Source: Oscillospiraceae bacterium (lineage in GTDB: Bacteria; Bacillota; Clostridia; Oscillospirales; Acutalibacteraceae). From it: a DNA stretch of 64,000 bases. Within the stretch, counting starts at the first letter, position 1, and each line of letters begins with the position of its first letter. Below, in pieces: positions 7,398-17,470 of the stretch. The stretch is from the NCBI GenBank assembly GCA_015065725.1, contig SVPV01000007.1, positions 24,179 to 88,178 of the forward strand. Reading direction: 5' to 3'. The position numbers and the translations under genes are program-made. Below the pieces are notes generated by a model that did not search any database, had not been told where the DNA came from, and saw nothing but the letters and a program-made list of their open reading frames with translations.

Positions 7398-8072
7398 TTG
7401 TTATCTACAGTTTTAAGCGGCAATTTTTCATTTGTATCGGTAATAGTTTATTTACTGTCAAGCTTGGCGGTAATATTTTTAACATTGCCTATACACGAGT
7501 TTGCACATGGTTATGCTGCAACAAAGCTCGGGGACTATACACCTAGATATCAAGGCAGATTAACCCTTAATCCTTTTGCTCATATCGATTATATCGGTGC
7601 TATGTGTATTTTGCTTTTCGGCTTTGGGTGGGCAAAACCCGTACAGGTAAATGCACGCAATTTTAAAAACGCAAAGGTTGGTATGGCAATCACCGCGTTT
7701 GCAGGCCCGTTAGCTAATATTGTATTGGCATTCGTTTCTTTAGTGCTTGCTAATGTGTGTCAGGTGATACCTATAAATACAGAAATATTGATATATATCT
7801 ATATGTTTTTTAATTATATTGCAACTATCAATATTTATCTTGCGGTGTTTAATTTAATACCTATTCCGCCGCTTGACGGCTCGCGGTTGTTGTCGGCTTT
7901 TTTACCGAATAAATATTATTACTCACTTATGCGTTATGAAAGATATTTTTCTATAATAATACTTGCACTTCTTTGGATAGGTGTGCTTGATGTACCGCTT
8001 GGATTTCTCTCAAATGCAATACGTTCTGCACTTCAGTTTGCGGCAAATCTGCCGTTTGTTTTGATTTTTTAA
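7398..8072 (+). CDS. Site-2-protease-like membrane metallopeptidase (M50)
   Basis: About 224 residues with several membrane segments. The zinc motif HEFAH (residues 33-37 from the TTG start) lies in the second hydrophobic segment, and the second metal-site motif NLIPIPPLDGSRLL is in the last third: the minimal rhomboid-like S2P pattern without PDZ or CBS domains. Such proteases cleave substrates inside the membrane; the target is unknown. An ATG at 7383 opens the frame, but ATGGAGTGG there reads better as the ribosome site for TTG at 7398 (6-base spacing). It is the first gene of the M50-scpA-scpB run, an order common in Clostridia. Confidence 0.88.
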   Translation: MLSTVLSGNFSFVSVIVYLLSSLAVIFLTLPIHEFAHGYAATKLGDYTPRYQGRLTLNPFAHIDYIGAMCILLFGFGWAKPVQVNARNFKNAKVGMAITAFAGPLANIVLAFVSLVLANVCQVIPINTEILIYIYMFFNYIATINIYLAVFNLIPIPPLDGSRLLSAFLPNKYYYSLMRYERYFSIIILALLWIGVLDVPLGFLSNAIRSALQFAANLPFVLIF

Positions 8073-8087
8073 TTTTAGGGGTAGGAT

Positions 8088-8816
8088 ATGGAAAAAAATG
8101 TACTGTCCTATAAGCTTGAAAGCTTTGAAGGACCGCTTGATTTGCTTTTACAGCTTATAGCAAGAAATAAACTCAATATTTATGATATACAGCTAACTGT
8201 GCTTGTAGAACAGTATCTTGAGCAGATGGAGGCTTTTAGAGAAGCTAATCTTGAAATTGCAAGTGAGTTTCTTGAGATGGCGGCGAGACTTATTTATATT
8301 AAAACCGCCAGCCTTTTACCAAAGCATGAAGAGGTTGAGCGTTTAAAAGAGGAGCTTACAGGTGAGCTTATTGAATATCAGGTTTGTAAATCTATTGCCG
8401 AAAAACTTGGAACAATGACAGACGGCTTTAACCGATTTGTAAGGCAGCCGTCTATGCCTGAACTCAACCAAACCTATGATTTGATTCATACAAGTGATAC
8501 TCTTTATTTAGCCTATTTAGCGGCCGTTGGCAGAGGACAGAGAAAACTGCCACCGCCTGTAACCCCTTTCACCAAAATTGTAGCAAAAAAAATAGTTGCG
8601 GTGTCCACAAAGATTGTGTTTGTTATGCGTAATCTTTTAAAGGGCGGTAGCAGTAAGCTTTCAAATCTGTATAAAACCGCCAAAAGCCGTTCTGAGCTTG
8701 TAGCAACCTTTTTGGCGGTGCTTGAGCTTTGTAAGGCAAGCCGTGTAGAAATTTCTGGTGACGGACAGGACGCTAGTATTAAACTTATAAAGGGAAGGAA
8801 AAACAATGAAAACTAA
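8088..8816 (+). CDS. scpA: Segregation and condensation protein A
   Basis: 242 residues, the usual kleisin length. ScpA bridges SMC heads and, with ScpB, forms the condensin complex that organises and segregates the chromosome. The N-terminal kleisin motif is plain (YKLESFEGPLDLLLQLI, then KLNIYDIQLTVLVEQYL), with FLEMAARLIYIKTASLLP in the SMC-binding helix region; the C-terminal winged helix holds SRSELVATFLAVLELCKASRV. The ATG follows GGGGTAGGAT. It overlaps scpB by 11 bases, so the two are translationally coupled. SMC is not in the window. Confidence 0.97.
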   Translation: MEKNVLSYKLESFEGPLDLLLQLIARNKLNIYDIQLTVLVEQYLEQMEAFREANLEIASEFLEMAARLIYIKTASLLPKHEEVERLKEELTGELIEYQVCKSIAEKLGTMTDGFNRFVRQPSMPELNQTYDLIHTSDTLYLAYLAAVGRGQRKLPPPVTPFTKIVAKKIVAVSTKIVFVMRNLLKGGSSKLSNLYKTAKSRSELVATFLAVLELCKASRVEISGDGQDASIKLIKGRKNNEN

Positions 8817-9393
8817 AGAACTGATTTCTGCTGTTGAGGCGGTGCTTTTTGCCGCAGGAGAGCCGATAAGCATAGATAGGCTTTCACAGGTGTTTGAAAT
8901 ATCCTCTGAAAAGGTAGAAAATTTAATAGACAAGCTTCAAGATGGCTATAATGAAGACGGTAGGGGAATAGAGATTGTAAGACTTGAAAACACCTATCAG
9001 CTAACCACAAAAAAACAATATGCCGAATATATTAAAAAGGCCTTTGATATGAGAAGACGTACTCCACTATCTCCTGCAGCACTCGAAGTTTTAGCTGTTA
9101 TTTCTTATAATCAGCCTGTAACCAAGGCGTTTATTGAGCAGGTCAGAGGAGTTGATTGTTCGGGAGTAGTATCCACACTTATCGAAAAAGGACTTGTTGA
9201 GGAACGCGGAAGACTAGAGCTTCCTGGCAGACCGCTTTTATATGGTACTACTAAAAACTTTTTACGTTGTTTCTCACTTTCGGATTTAAATGAGCTTCCG
9301 CCTATAGACAATAATCGTCCCGAAGTAGACGAGGTTGGCGAACAGCTTGCTATTGTTGATGAGGACGAGCATAATGCGGGAGATAGCGAATAA
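8806..9393 (+). CDS. scpB: Segregation and condensation protein B
   Basis: 195 residues with two winged-helix domains. Family features are EAVLFAAGEPISIDRL at the N-terminus, LTTKKQYAEYI, and SPAALEVLAVISYNQPVTK followed by the IEQVRGVDCSGVVSTLIEKG segment in the second domain. ScpB dimers bind the ScpA middle region and control the SMC ATPase. The start lies inside scpA behind AAGGGAAGG. The acidic C-terminal tail (about 30 residues) is typical and probably disordered. Confidence 0.97.
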   Translation: MKTKELISAVEAVLFAAGEPISIDRLSQVFEISSEKVENLIDKLQDGYNEDGRGIEIVRLENTYQLTTKKQYAEYIKKAFDMRRRTPLSPAALEVLAVISYNQPVTKAFIEQVRGVDCSGVVSTLIEKGLVEERGRLELPGRPLLYGTTKNFLRCFSLSDLNELPPIDNNRPEVDEVGEQLAIVDEDEHNAGDSE

Positions 9394-9430
9394 AAATCTT
9401 CAAAAACTTTAAAAGGGTAGAGGTGGTTTT

Positions 9431-10054
9431 TTGACGGCATTAATTGTTATAGGTGTTATTTTGCTGTTGCTTATTCTTATAGGTCTTGTAAGGATAACGG
9501 TGCATATCGGCTATAACGAAAGGTTTTCTCTTTTAGTTTCGGTTTTTGGTATAACACTTTATTCAACCGAGCAACCTAAAAAAGAAAATACCGATAAAAA
9601 ACAAACCGAAAAATCTTCCGATAAGAAAGAAAATACAGTAAAAAAAATATATCAACAAAAGGGATTAAAATATACGATAGATATTTTTGTAAATCTACTT
9701 AAAACTGTTGTGAGAAAATTTAAGTGGTTTGTAAAAAAACTTAAAATCCGCAATTTTTTAATGTCACTTTCGGTGGTTGGCAGCGACGCGGCAAATACTG
9801 CAATAACATACGGTGCGGTATGTTCTTTAATTTATCCTGCAATAACTTTTATTGATACAAATCTAAATTTCAAGGCAAAAAAAATCGATATATATGCCGA
9901 TTTTGATAATAAAGACGCAAAATTTTCTATATCCACAGATATAAAAGCTTCAATAAGTGTAATTCTAGTTTTAGCTCTCGGCTGTCTGTGGGAATTTTAC
10001 AATGTTTATAAAACTGTCAAAACAGATTTAGATAATAAAAATTTAAACAAATAG
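9431..10054 (+). CDS. DUF2953 membrane protein
   Basis: 207 residues starting at TTG behind AGAGGTGG. An N-terminal membrane helix (residues about 4-22) is followed by a lysine-rich linker (PKKENTDKKQTEKSSDKKEN), a predicted cytoplasmic domain with GSDAANTAITYGAVCSLIYP, which is characteristic of DUF2953, and a hydrophobic segment near the C-terminus (ASISVILVLALGCLWEF). In spore formers this family usually precedes ytfJ, as here, and the pair is thought to be linked to sporulation; the molecular function is unknown. Spacing to scpB (37 bases) and ytfJ (30 bases) supports one operon. Confidence 0.8.
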   Translation: MTALIVIGVILLLLILIGLVRITVHIGYNERFSLLVSVFGITLYSTEQPKKENTDKKQTEKSSDKKENTVKKIYQQKGLKYTIDIFVNLLKTVVRKFKWFVKKLKIRNFLMSLSVVGSDAANTAITYGAVCSLIYPAITFIDTNLNFKAKKIDIYADFDNKDAKFSISTDIKASISVILVLALGCLWEFYNVYKTVKTDLDNKNLNK

Positions 10055-10084
10055 AAAAACAACTTTACAAGGGATGTGTTTTAA

Positions 10085-10468
10085 ATGTCTGAAAACAATA
10101 TCAAGGGAATTATGGACACCACAATGGACAAGCTTCACGCTATGGTTGATGCCGATACTATTATTGGTACACCCATTGTGCTGGGTGATACTACTCTTCT
10201 TCCTGTATCAAAGGTGGCTTTTGGCTTGGCTACAGGTGGTAGTGATTTCCCAAGTAAGTCGGGTACAGGACTTTTTGGCGGCGGCGGTGGTGCTGGCGTC
10301 ACCATTACGCCTGTAGCATTTATTTCGGTTACAGGTCAGTCTGTTAAAATGATGCCGATTTATAATGACCTATCAACCGTTGATAAGGCACTTACTATGG
10401 CACCCGAATTGCTTGATAAAATAAAGGAACTATTTAAAAAAGAAGACAAGGCAAAAATCGAAGAATAA
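10085..10468 (+). CDS. ytfJ: YtfJ/GerW-family sporulation protein
   Basis: 127 residues. The family pattern is complete: N-terminal helix ending in TIIGTPIVLGDTTLLPVSKVAFGLATGGSD in two parts, a glycine stretch GLFGGGGGAGVTITPVAFI, and a charged C-terminus. YtfJ/GerW proteins are spore proteins needed in Bacillus for release of dipicolinic acid or for germination, and are made late in the forespore. The position after DUF2953 and before a dacF-type carboxypeptidase is a conserved sporulation context. No separate promoter is obvious. Confidence 0.93.
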   Translation: MSENNIKGIMDTTMDKLHAMVDADTIIGTPIVLGDTTLLPVSKVAFGLATGGSDFPSKSGTGLFGGGGGAGVTITPVAFISVTGQSVKMMPIYNDLSTVDKALTMAPELLDKIKELFKKEDKAKIEE

Positions 10469-10479
10469 GCATAAAAAGC

Positions 10480-10506
10480 ACCGATAAAACATAGCATTTA
10501 TCGGTG
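10480..10506 (+). promoter_or_regulatory. Stem-loop covering the dacF ribosome site
   Basis: A 10-bp perfect stem CACCGATAAA/TTTATCGGTG (10480-10489, 10497-10506) with a 7-base loop and no T-run. Its 3' arm contains most of GGTGAT, the ribosome site for the TTG at 10513. It could damp dacF translation unless ribosomes finishing ytfJ open it. Confidence 0.5.
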
Positions 10507-10512
10507 ATGTAT

Positions 10513-11637
10513 TTGAAAAGGCTGTTTGTTTTTTTGCTTTCGTTAACTACCTTTTTATGTCTTAATGTGGGTGGTTGCGTTAAGGTGTCGGCGGTATCGT
10601 CGTCGGCTGTAGCTGCGGCGGTAATATACGCTGATACGGGTGAGATAATCTATTCAAAAAACTGTGAAGAGCGTCTGCCGATGGCAAGCACTACTAAAAT
10701 AATGTCAGCACTACTGCTTTGCGAATACGGTAATTTAGACCGCGAAATTAAGGTGACGCGTGAAATGGTTACGGTAGAGGGCTCGTCTATGGGACTTCTG
10801 CCCGACGACATTGTAACCTTGCGGGGACTTTTGTACGGTATGATGCTGCCGTCCGGTAACGATGCGGCAAATGCTACCGCACATGTGGTTGGTGGCTCGG
10901 TTGAAGGCTTCATAGAGCTTATGAACAAAAAAGCTTTAGAGCTAGGGCTTAATAATACCCATTTTGTAACACCTTCAGGGCTTGATGCTGAGGGGCATTA
11001 TACCACAGCTTATGAGCTTGCTTTACTTGCCGCAAAGGCACTTGAAAACTCGGATTTTTTGGCGGCGGCATCGGCTAAAAGTGCGGTGCTTTATTATGGT
11101 AATCCACCCTATAGACGCACCCTTACAAATCATAATAAGCTACTAGGTTCTTATGAGGGTTTAATAGGTGTTAAAACGGGGTTTACCAAAAAATCGGGTA
11201 GATGCCTTGTAACTGCCGCAGAGCGTGACGGCAAACGTATAATAGCTGTAACGCTTCATGATTCTAATGATTGGCAGGACCATAAGGTGCTTTTGGATTA
11301 TGGATTTTCACAGATTAAAAGTCAAGATGTATTACCCGAAACCGAGAGTATAACGCTTTCGGTAGTAGGCGGGGAACAAAATAGTGTAACGGCAAAAATA
11401 CCCGCCGTTACGGTAAACACTGTTGGCGAAAAGCAGCTTGAAACAACGCTTTTGAGTGAGGACTTTTTATATGCACCCATAAAGGCTGGGCAAAATGTCG
11501 GGACGCTGTGCATTTATTCGGACGGTGTGCTTTTAAAAAAGGTTGATATTAAGGCCGATAAAGCGGTGCCTTTAATTAAAAACAGTAAAAAAGAAAAATT
11601 TAAAAATATTTTTTTAGATATATTATCCGCAATATAG
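10513..11637 (+). CDS. dacF: D-alanyl-D-alanine carboxypeptidase (DacF-type PBP)
   Basis: About 374 residues with a signal peptide (MKRLFVFLLSLTTFLCLNVG, cut near VSA). Active-site motifs of low-molecular-weight penicillin-binding proteins are all present: S-T-T-K in PMASTTKIMSALL, SGN in MLPSGNDAANA, and KTG in GVKTGFTKKSGRC. A C-terminal PBP5-type beta domain follows. The enzyme trims terminal D-Ala from peptidoglycan stem peptides outside the membrane; dacF homologues act in spore cortex modification. The frame opens at GTG 10504, but TTG 10513 sits at proper distance from GGTGAT and gives a clean signal peptide. It has no long hydrophobic C-terminal anchor. Confidence 0.93.
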   Translation: MKRLFVFLLSLTTFLCLNVGGCVKVSAVSSSAVAAAVIYADTGEIIYSKNCEERLPMASTTKIMSALLLCEYGNLDREIKVTREMVTVEGSSMGLLPDDIVTLRGLLYGMMLPSGNDAANATAHVVGGSVEGFIELMNKKALELGLNNTHFVTPSGLDAEGHYTTAYELALLAAKALENSDFLAAASAKSAVLYYGNPPYRRTLTNHNKLLGSYEGLIGVKTGFTKKSGRCLVTAAERDGKRIIAVTLHDSNDWQDHKVLLDYGFSQIKSQDVLPETESITLSVVGGEQNSVTAKIPAVTVNTVGEKQLETTLLSEDFLYAPIKAGQNVGTLCIYSDGVLLKKVDIKADKAVPLIKNSKKEKFKNIFLDILSAI

Positions 11638-11660
11638 CGGATTTAGGACGGAGAAAAATA

Positions 11661-12398
11661 ATGACCACTAAAATTCGTTTACAAAAATTTTTATCAGAAA
11701 GCGGTGTTGCATCTCGCCGAAAGGCAGAGGATTTAATACTTGCAGGCAAGGTAAAGGTTAACGGTCATATAGCCGAAATAGGCTCAAAGGTAGACCCTAA
11801 AAGAGATAAGGTGACTGTTCGCGGCAAGCTTGTTGTAGCTAATACCGAAAAGGTTTACATTATGTTACATAAACCGCGTGGCTATGTTACTACTATGAGT
11901 GATGAGTTTGACCGTAAAAACGTTGCCGACCTAGTTAAGAATGTAGGTGTAAAGCTATTTCCTGTAGGAAGACTTGACCGCGATTCTGAGGGACTTTTAT
12001 TTATGACCAATGACGGTAATTTTGCGAACGAGCTTACACACCCGTCAAAGCACGTTAATAAAACCTATAGAGTTACGGTTGCAGGTGAGGTTGATGATGA
12101 AAAATTATTAAAGCTTGCAAACGGTATTGAGATAGAGGGAAGAAAAACCCTGCCTTGCGATGTTTTTGTAATAGAACGTAAAACCGATAGAACGGTGCTT
12201 AATTTTATAATACACGAGGGTAGAAACCGTCAGATTAGAAAAATGTGTGAGGCGGTGTCGCTCGATGTGTTACGCCTTAAACGTACCGAAATAGCAGGCG
12301 TTAAAATGGGTATGCTTAAAAAAGGCGATTGGCGTCACCTAAACGAGCGTGAAATGCAACGTCTTACTAATATTTCAAGTACCAAGGAGGGAAGATAA
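11661..12398 (+). CDS. rluB: rRNA pseudouridine synthase, RluB type
   Basis: 245 residues. An N-terminal S4 RNA-binding domain (residues 5-60: RLQKFLSESGVASRRKAEDLI) precedes the RsuA/RluB catalytic domain with GRLDRDSEGLLFMTNDG, where Asp106 is the predicted nucleophile, and the C-terminal HEGRNRQIRKMCEAV motif. It converts a uridine of 23S rRNA to pseudouridine; RluB acts near the peptidyl-transferase centre. Distinguishing RluB from RsuA/RluE needs alignment, but a GC-poor Firmicute gene in this setting is normally annotated rluB. It overlaps the next gene by one base (TAATG). Confidence 0.92.
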   Translation: MTTKIRLQKFLSESGVASRRKAEDLILAGKVKVNGHIAEIGSKVDPKRDKVTVRGKLVVANTEKVYIMLHKPRGYVTTMSDEFDRKNVADLVKNVGVKLFPVGRLDRDSEGLLFMTNDGNFANELTHPSKHVNKTYRVTVAGEVDDEKLLKLANGIEIEGRKTLPCDVFVIERKTDRTVLNFIIHEGRNRQIRKMCEAVSLDVLRLKRTEIAGVKMGMLKKGDWRHLNEREMQRLTNISSTKEGR

Positions 12399-12778
12399 TG
12401 ATTACTGTATCTCCCGAAAAGGACAAGCAGAGAATAAAAGAATTATTCCTTGAAAACGACCTTGAATTTTTAGAAAATTCCTGTGCAGTAATAGCCTTGT
12501 GTGATGATGAGGTTTTAGGTTGCTGCCTTTATGATTTGTACGAAGAATCAGACCGTAAAATAGTTGTACATAAGGTTTTCCCCGACAGTGATATTATGTT
12601 AGCAGACGGAATTCTCCGCTCGGCACTTCACGTTGCGGCAGAGCGTAGTATAATGGATGCTTTTTATTCGGACTCTGCCCCAAAAGAGCTTTTTTTAAAG
12701 CTCGGATTTATTAAATCAGAGCCAGAAAAACGTCTTGATATAGACAAGCTTTTTGGCGGATGTAATTGCTCAAAGTAA
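12398..12778 (+). CDS. Small GNAT-like protein
   Basis: 126 residues. The layout suggests a short GNAT acetyltransferase-like fold: a central strand region ENSCAVIALCDDEVLGCCLYDLY, a helix LADGILRSALHVAAERSIMDAF where acetyl-CoA would bind, and the late LFLKLGF typical of GNAT ends. The usual Q/RxxGxG/A signature is not intact, so catalytic activity is doubtful. The C-terminus GGCNCSK with two cysteines might bind metal. It is translationally coupled to rluB; this pairing suggests a housekeeping accessory role, but no function is known. Confidence 0.65.
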   Translation: MITVSPEKDKQRIKELFLENDLEFLENSCAVIALCDDEVLGCCLYDLYEESDRKIVVHKVFPDSDIMLADGILRSALHVAAERSIMDAFYSDSAPKELFLKLGFIKSEPEKRLDIDKLFGGCNCSK

Positions 12779-12816
12779 AGAATTCATCTGACAGTTTAAA
12801 TGGCTTAAAAAAACAC

Positions 12817-12845
12817 TTGCAAAAAATCTTTTTATGTGGTATAGT
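12817..12845 (+). promoter_or_regulatory. secG promoter
   Basis: TTGCAA (12817-12822), 17-base spacer and TATAGT (12840-12845), 34 bases before the secG ATG. Confidence 0.75.
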
Positions 12846-12879
12846 ATATTGTGCTTAAATTTATGGAGGTATATTTATT

Positions 12880-13128
12880 ATGAGTGCTATTGAAATTATA
12901 CTTGGAATACTTGTTATTTTAGTTTCTTTGGTTATTATCGCTGCAGTTCTTTTACAGCAGGGTCGCCGTGCAGGTGTTAACGGTGTTATATCCGGTGCTG
13001 CTGATACATTCCTTTCTAAAAACAAGGCTCGCACATTCGATGCAATGGTTGCTAGATTAACAAAGTATGTTGCAATTGCTTTCTTTGTACTTGCTATTGT
13101 AGCAAATGTAATAGCTTTAAGAGGTTAA
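12880..13128 (+). CDS. secG: Protein-export membrane protein SecG
   Basis: 82 residues with two membrane helices (about 3-25 and 58-80) joined by a polar loop containing QQGRRAGVNGVISGAADTFL, the hallmark of SecG. It is the auxiliary subunit of the SecYEG translocon and helps SecA-driven export. The gene has its own promoter and terminator. In many Firmicutes secG is followed by rnr and smpB; here the next gene is on the opposite strand, so that cluster is absent at this site. Confidence 0.95.
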   Translation: MSAIEIILGILVILVSLVIIAAVLLQQGRRAGVNGVISGAADTFLSKNKARTFDAMVARLTKYVAIAFFVLAIVANVIALRG

Positions 13129-13142
13129 TTTAATTAAAACTG

Positions 13143-13172
13143 AAAGACCGCTCTTTAAAGAGCGGTCTTTTT
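13143..13172. terminator. Bidirectional terminator between secG and the G1P dehydrogenase gene
   Basis: Stem GACCGCTCTT/AAGAGCGGTC with a 2-base loop, A's before and TTTTT after; it can serve both converging transcripts. Confidence 0.9.
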
Positions 13173-13191
13173 GTCGTTATGTAAATATATT

Positions 13192-14457
13192 TTATTTATA
13201 CATCAAATCAAAGTATAGCCATAGTACAGAGTATCTGTCCTTTAAATCCTTTGCAAACCAAATTGCATTTTGTATTTTCTTGTCGCCGTAAAGATTTTTA
13301 AAATCATCCATATTAAGTCCGATTTTTTCGACATAACTCTGCATTTCTAAACTAGAGGGTGCTTCGGCTAAAATTTCTTTAATTTTATTCCAGTTTTTCT
13401 TATATGTATCGAATTTGCTTGTCTTATACCAACCCATTTTGTCTTGAAGTGCTATTACTTCGTCGGCTACACCGTGATAAATTTCTTTGATTTTTTCTTG
13501 ATATTCTGCATTTGTAATTTGGTGTGGAGCCTCTAACTCGTCTATCTTTAAAAGCTCTTCTCTTAATTTTTGTGTACAAACCGATGAATATATAACGTCG
13601 GTTCCGTGTGCAAAATATTCAGTATTTTCTAAAATTCCTGTAATCTCAAAAAAGTGCGACATATGGTGTTCACTGCCCGACGCGGGTCTTGAAGAGCCAA
13701 CATAGCTCATCATTATTCCTACAATTACAAGTGCCTCCATAAGTACGCCAACAGTTTTAGCATCGCGGTTTAGAATTCCGTCGGCTAATGTTGCTACGTT
13801 TTTTGCACACTCAAGCGTTAAGTCATAAACAGACTTACAAAAGTATTCATCGTTAATTAATGCACTTAACTTCCAGTCATTTAGGCAGGAATATTTACCT
13901 ATAATGTCGCCGTAACCTGCTTTAAGCATATCAATAGGGGCGTTTTTAAGAACTTCTGTATCGGCTATTATTGCTTTCGGCGGACAGGCGTTTACTGTGA
14001 CCTTCATTCCGTTTAAAATCATCGCAGCACCTACCGAGGCATAGCCGTCCATTGAGGGAGCGGTAGCAACAATGTAATAGGGAAGATGGTTAAAATAGCT
14101 TACGTATTTACATAAATCGTTTATAACGCCTGAGCCGATACCGATTATTAAATCGTTTTTATCGGTAATGGCATTTTCTATAGCGGCAATGCTTTCCTCA
14201 TTAGGAATAACTACCTTGCCGTTTGATTTTAATATAAGATTTTTTGCTATTTTGTCATTTAAAATTGAAAAAACCTTTTCGCCGCAGACTTCATATGTGT
14301 TCTCGTCGGAAACTAGCAATACGTTACTATATGGCTTGCATAATTCTGTAAGACTATTGGTGGCATCTTCACCTATATTAACATAATCAATAGGGCATAT
14401 ATGCTCTAGCTTACAGCTACAGTTTTGAAATTTTGAATTTAATTCCTTAATGTTCAT
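13192..14457 (-). CDS. araM: sn-Glycerol-1-phosphate dehydrogenase (AraM/EgsA family)
   Basis: About 421 residues of the iron/zinc alcohol-dehydrogenase-like fold. Seen are IGIGSGVINDLCKYVS (nucleotide site), VATAPSMDGYASVGAAMI, and metal-ligand regions LKAGYGDIIGKYSCLNDWKLS and GSEHHMSHFFE. The enzyme reduces dihydroxyacetone phosphate to sn-glycerol-1-phosphate. In archaea this starts membrane lipid synthesis; in Bacillus AraM feeds heptaprenylglyceryl phosphate. No prenyltransferase partner lies nearby. The start is ATG 14457 behind GGGTGAT, not the in-frame GTG at 14466, which is part of that ribosome site. It follows ligA by 62 bases. The family also covers YgbJ-like annotations, so substrate is inferred. 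Confidence 0.85.
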   Translation of the reverse strand: MNIKELNSKFQNCSCKLEHICPIDYVNIGEDATNSLTELCKPYSNVLLVSDENTYEVCGEKVFSILNDKIAKNLILKSNGKVVIPNEESIAAIENAITDKNDLIIGIGSGVINDLCKYVSYFNHLPYYIVATAPSMDGYASVGAAMILNGMKVTVNACPPKAIIADTEVLKNAPIDMLKAGYGDIIGKYSCLNDWKLSALINDEYFCKSVYDLTLECAKNVATLADGILNRDAKTVGVLMEALVIVGIMMSYVGSSRPASGSEHHMSHFFEITGILENTEYFAHGTDVIYSSVCTQKLREELLKIDELEAPHQITNAEYQEKIKEIYHGVADEVIALQDKMGWYKTSKFDTYKKNWNKIKEILAEAPSSLEMQSYVEKIGLNMDDFKNLYGDKKIQNAIWFAKDLKDRYSVLWLYFDLMYK

Positions 14458-14519
14458 ACAAATCACCCAACTATATTGTAGCAGTATTTTTTAAAGATTT
14501 ATATATCCTAACTTAATCG

Positions 14520-17194
<2,675 letters not shown>

Positions 17195-17215
17195 AACACA
17201 CCCTCTTTCGTAATA

Positions 17216-17237
17216 TATTTTACGAAAAAAGGCGTTT
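17216..17237. other. Inverted repeat upstream of yunB
   Basis: TTTCGTAA/TTACGAAA (8 bp, loop 6 bases) lies 21 bases before yunB and after copZ. It lacks a T-run long enough for a convincing terminator and may be an operator. Confidence 0.35.
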
Positions 17238-17255
17238 GTTGTGAATATTTGATTT

Positions 17256-17453
17256 CTATACTAACTCTGGTGTAAAGCCTAAATCTTCAAGAGTTTGTTT
17301 AGCTTTGTTTAGGCAATGCTCGCAACCGTTTATTGTAACGGTTTTATCATCTAGCGATACCGAAAAGTTAACACCTTCGGCATTAAGTGCATTGTTTATA
17401 CGGTTGACACAATGTTTACAGTGCATATCGGGCACAAGAATTTTAGTTTCCAT
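17256..17453 (-). CDS. copZ: Heavy-metal-associated domain protein, CopZ-like chaperone
   Basis: 65 residues forming a single ferredoxin-like HMA domain with the metal motif MHCKHC (Cys12, Cys15) near the N-terminus and a second unusual pair GCEHC in the middle. CopZ-type chaperones carry Cu(I) in the cytoplasm and hand it to the CopA pump. It starts 17 bases after copA, behind AAGGAGAAAG, so it belongs to the same operon. The extra GCEHC pair is not typical for CopZ and could bind a second ion or form a disulfide. Confidence 0.88.
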   Translation of the reverse strand: METKILVPDMHCKHCVNRINNALNAEGVNFSVSLDDKTVTINGCEHCLNKAKQTLEDLGFTPELV

Positions 17454-17470
17454 AATCTTTCTCCTTAAAA

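Noticed and set aside
13192..14457. Ordinary iron alcohol dehydrogenase
   Set aside because: Motifs around ATAPSMDGYAS and GSEHHMSHF match the glycerol-1-phosphate dehydrogenase branch better.
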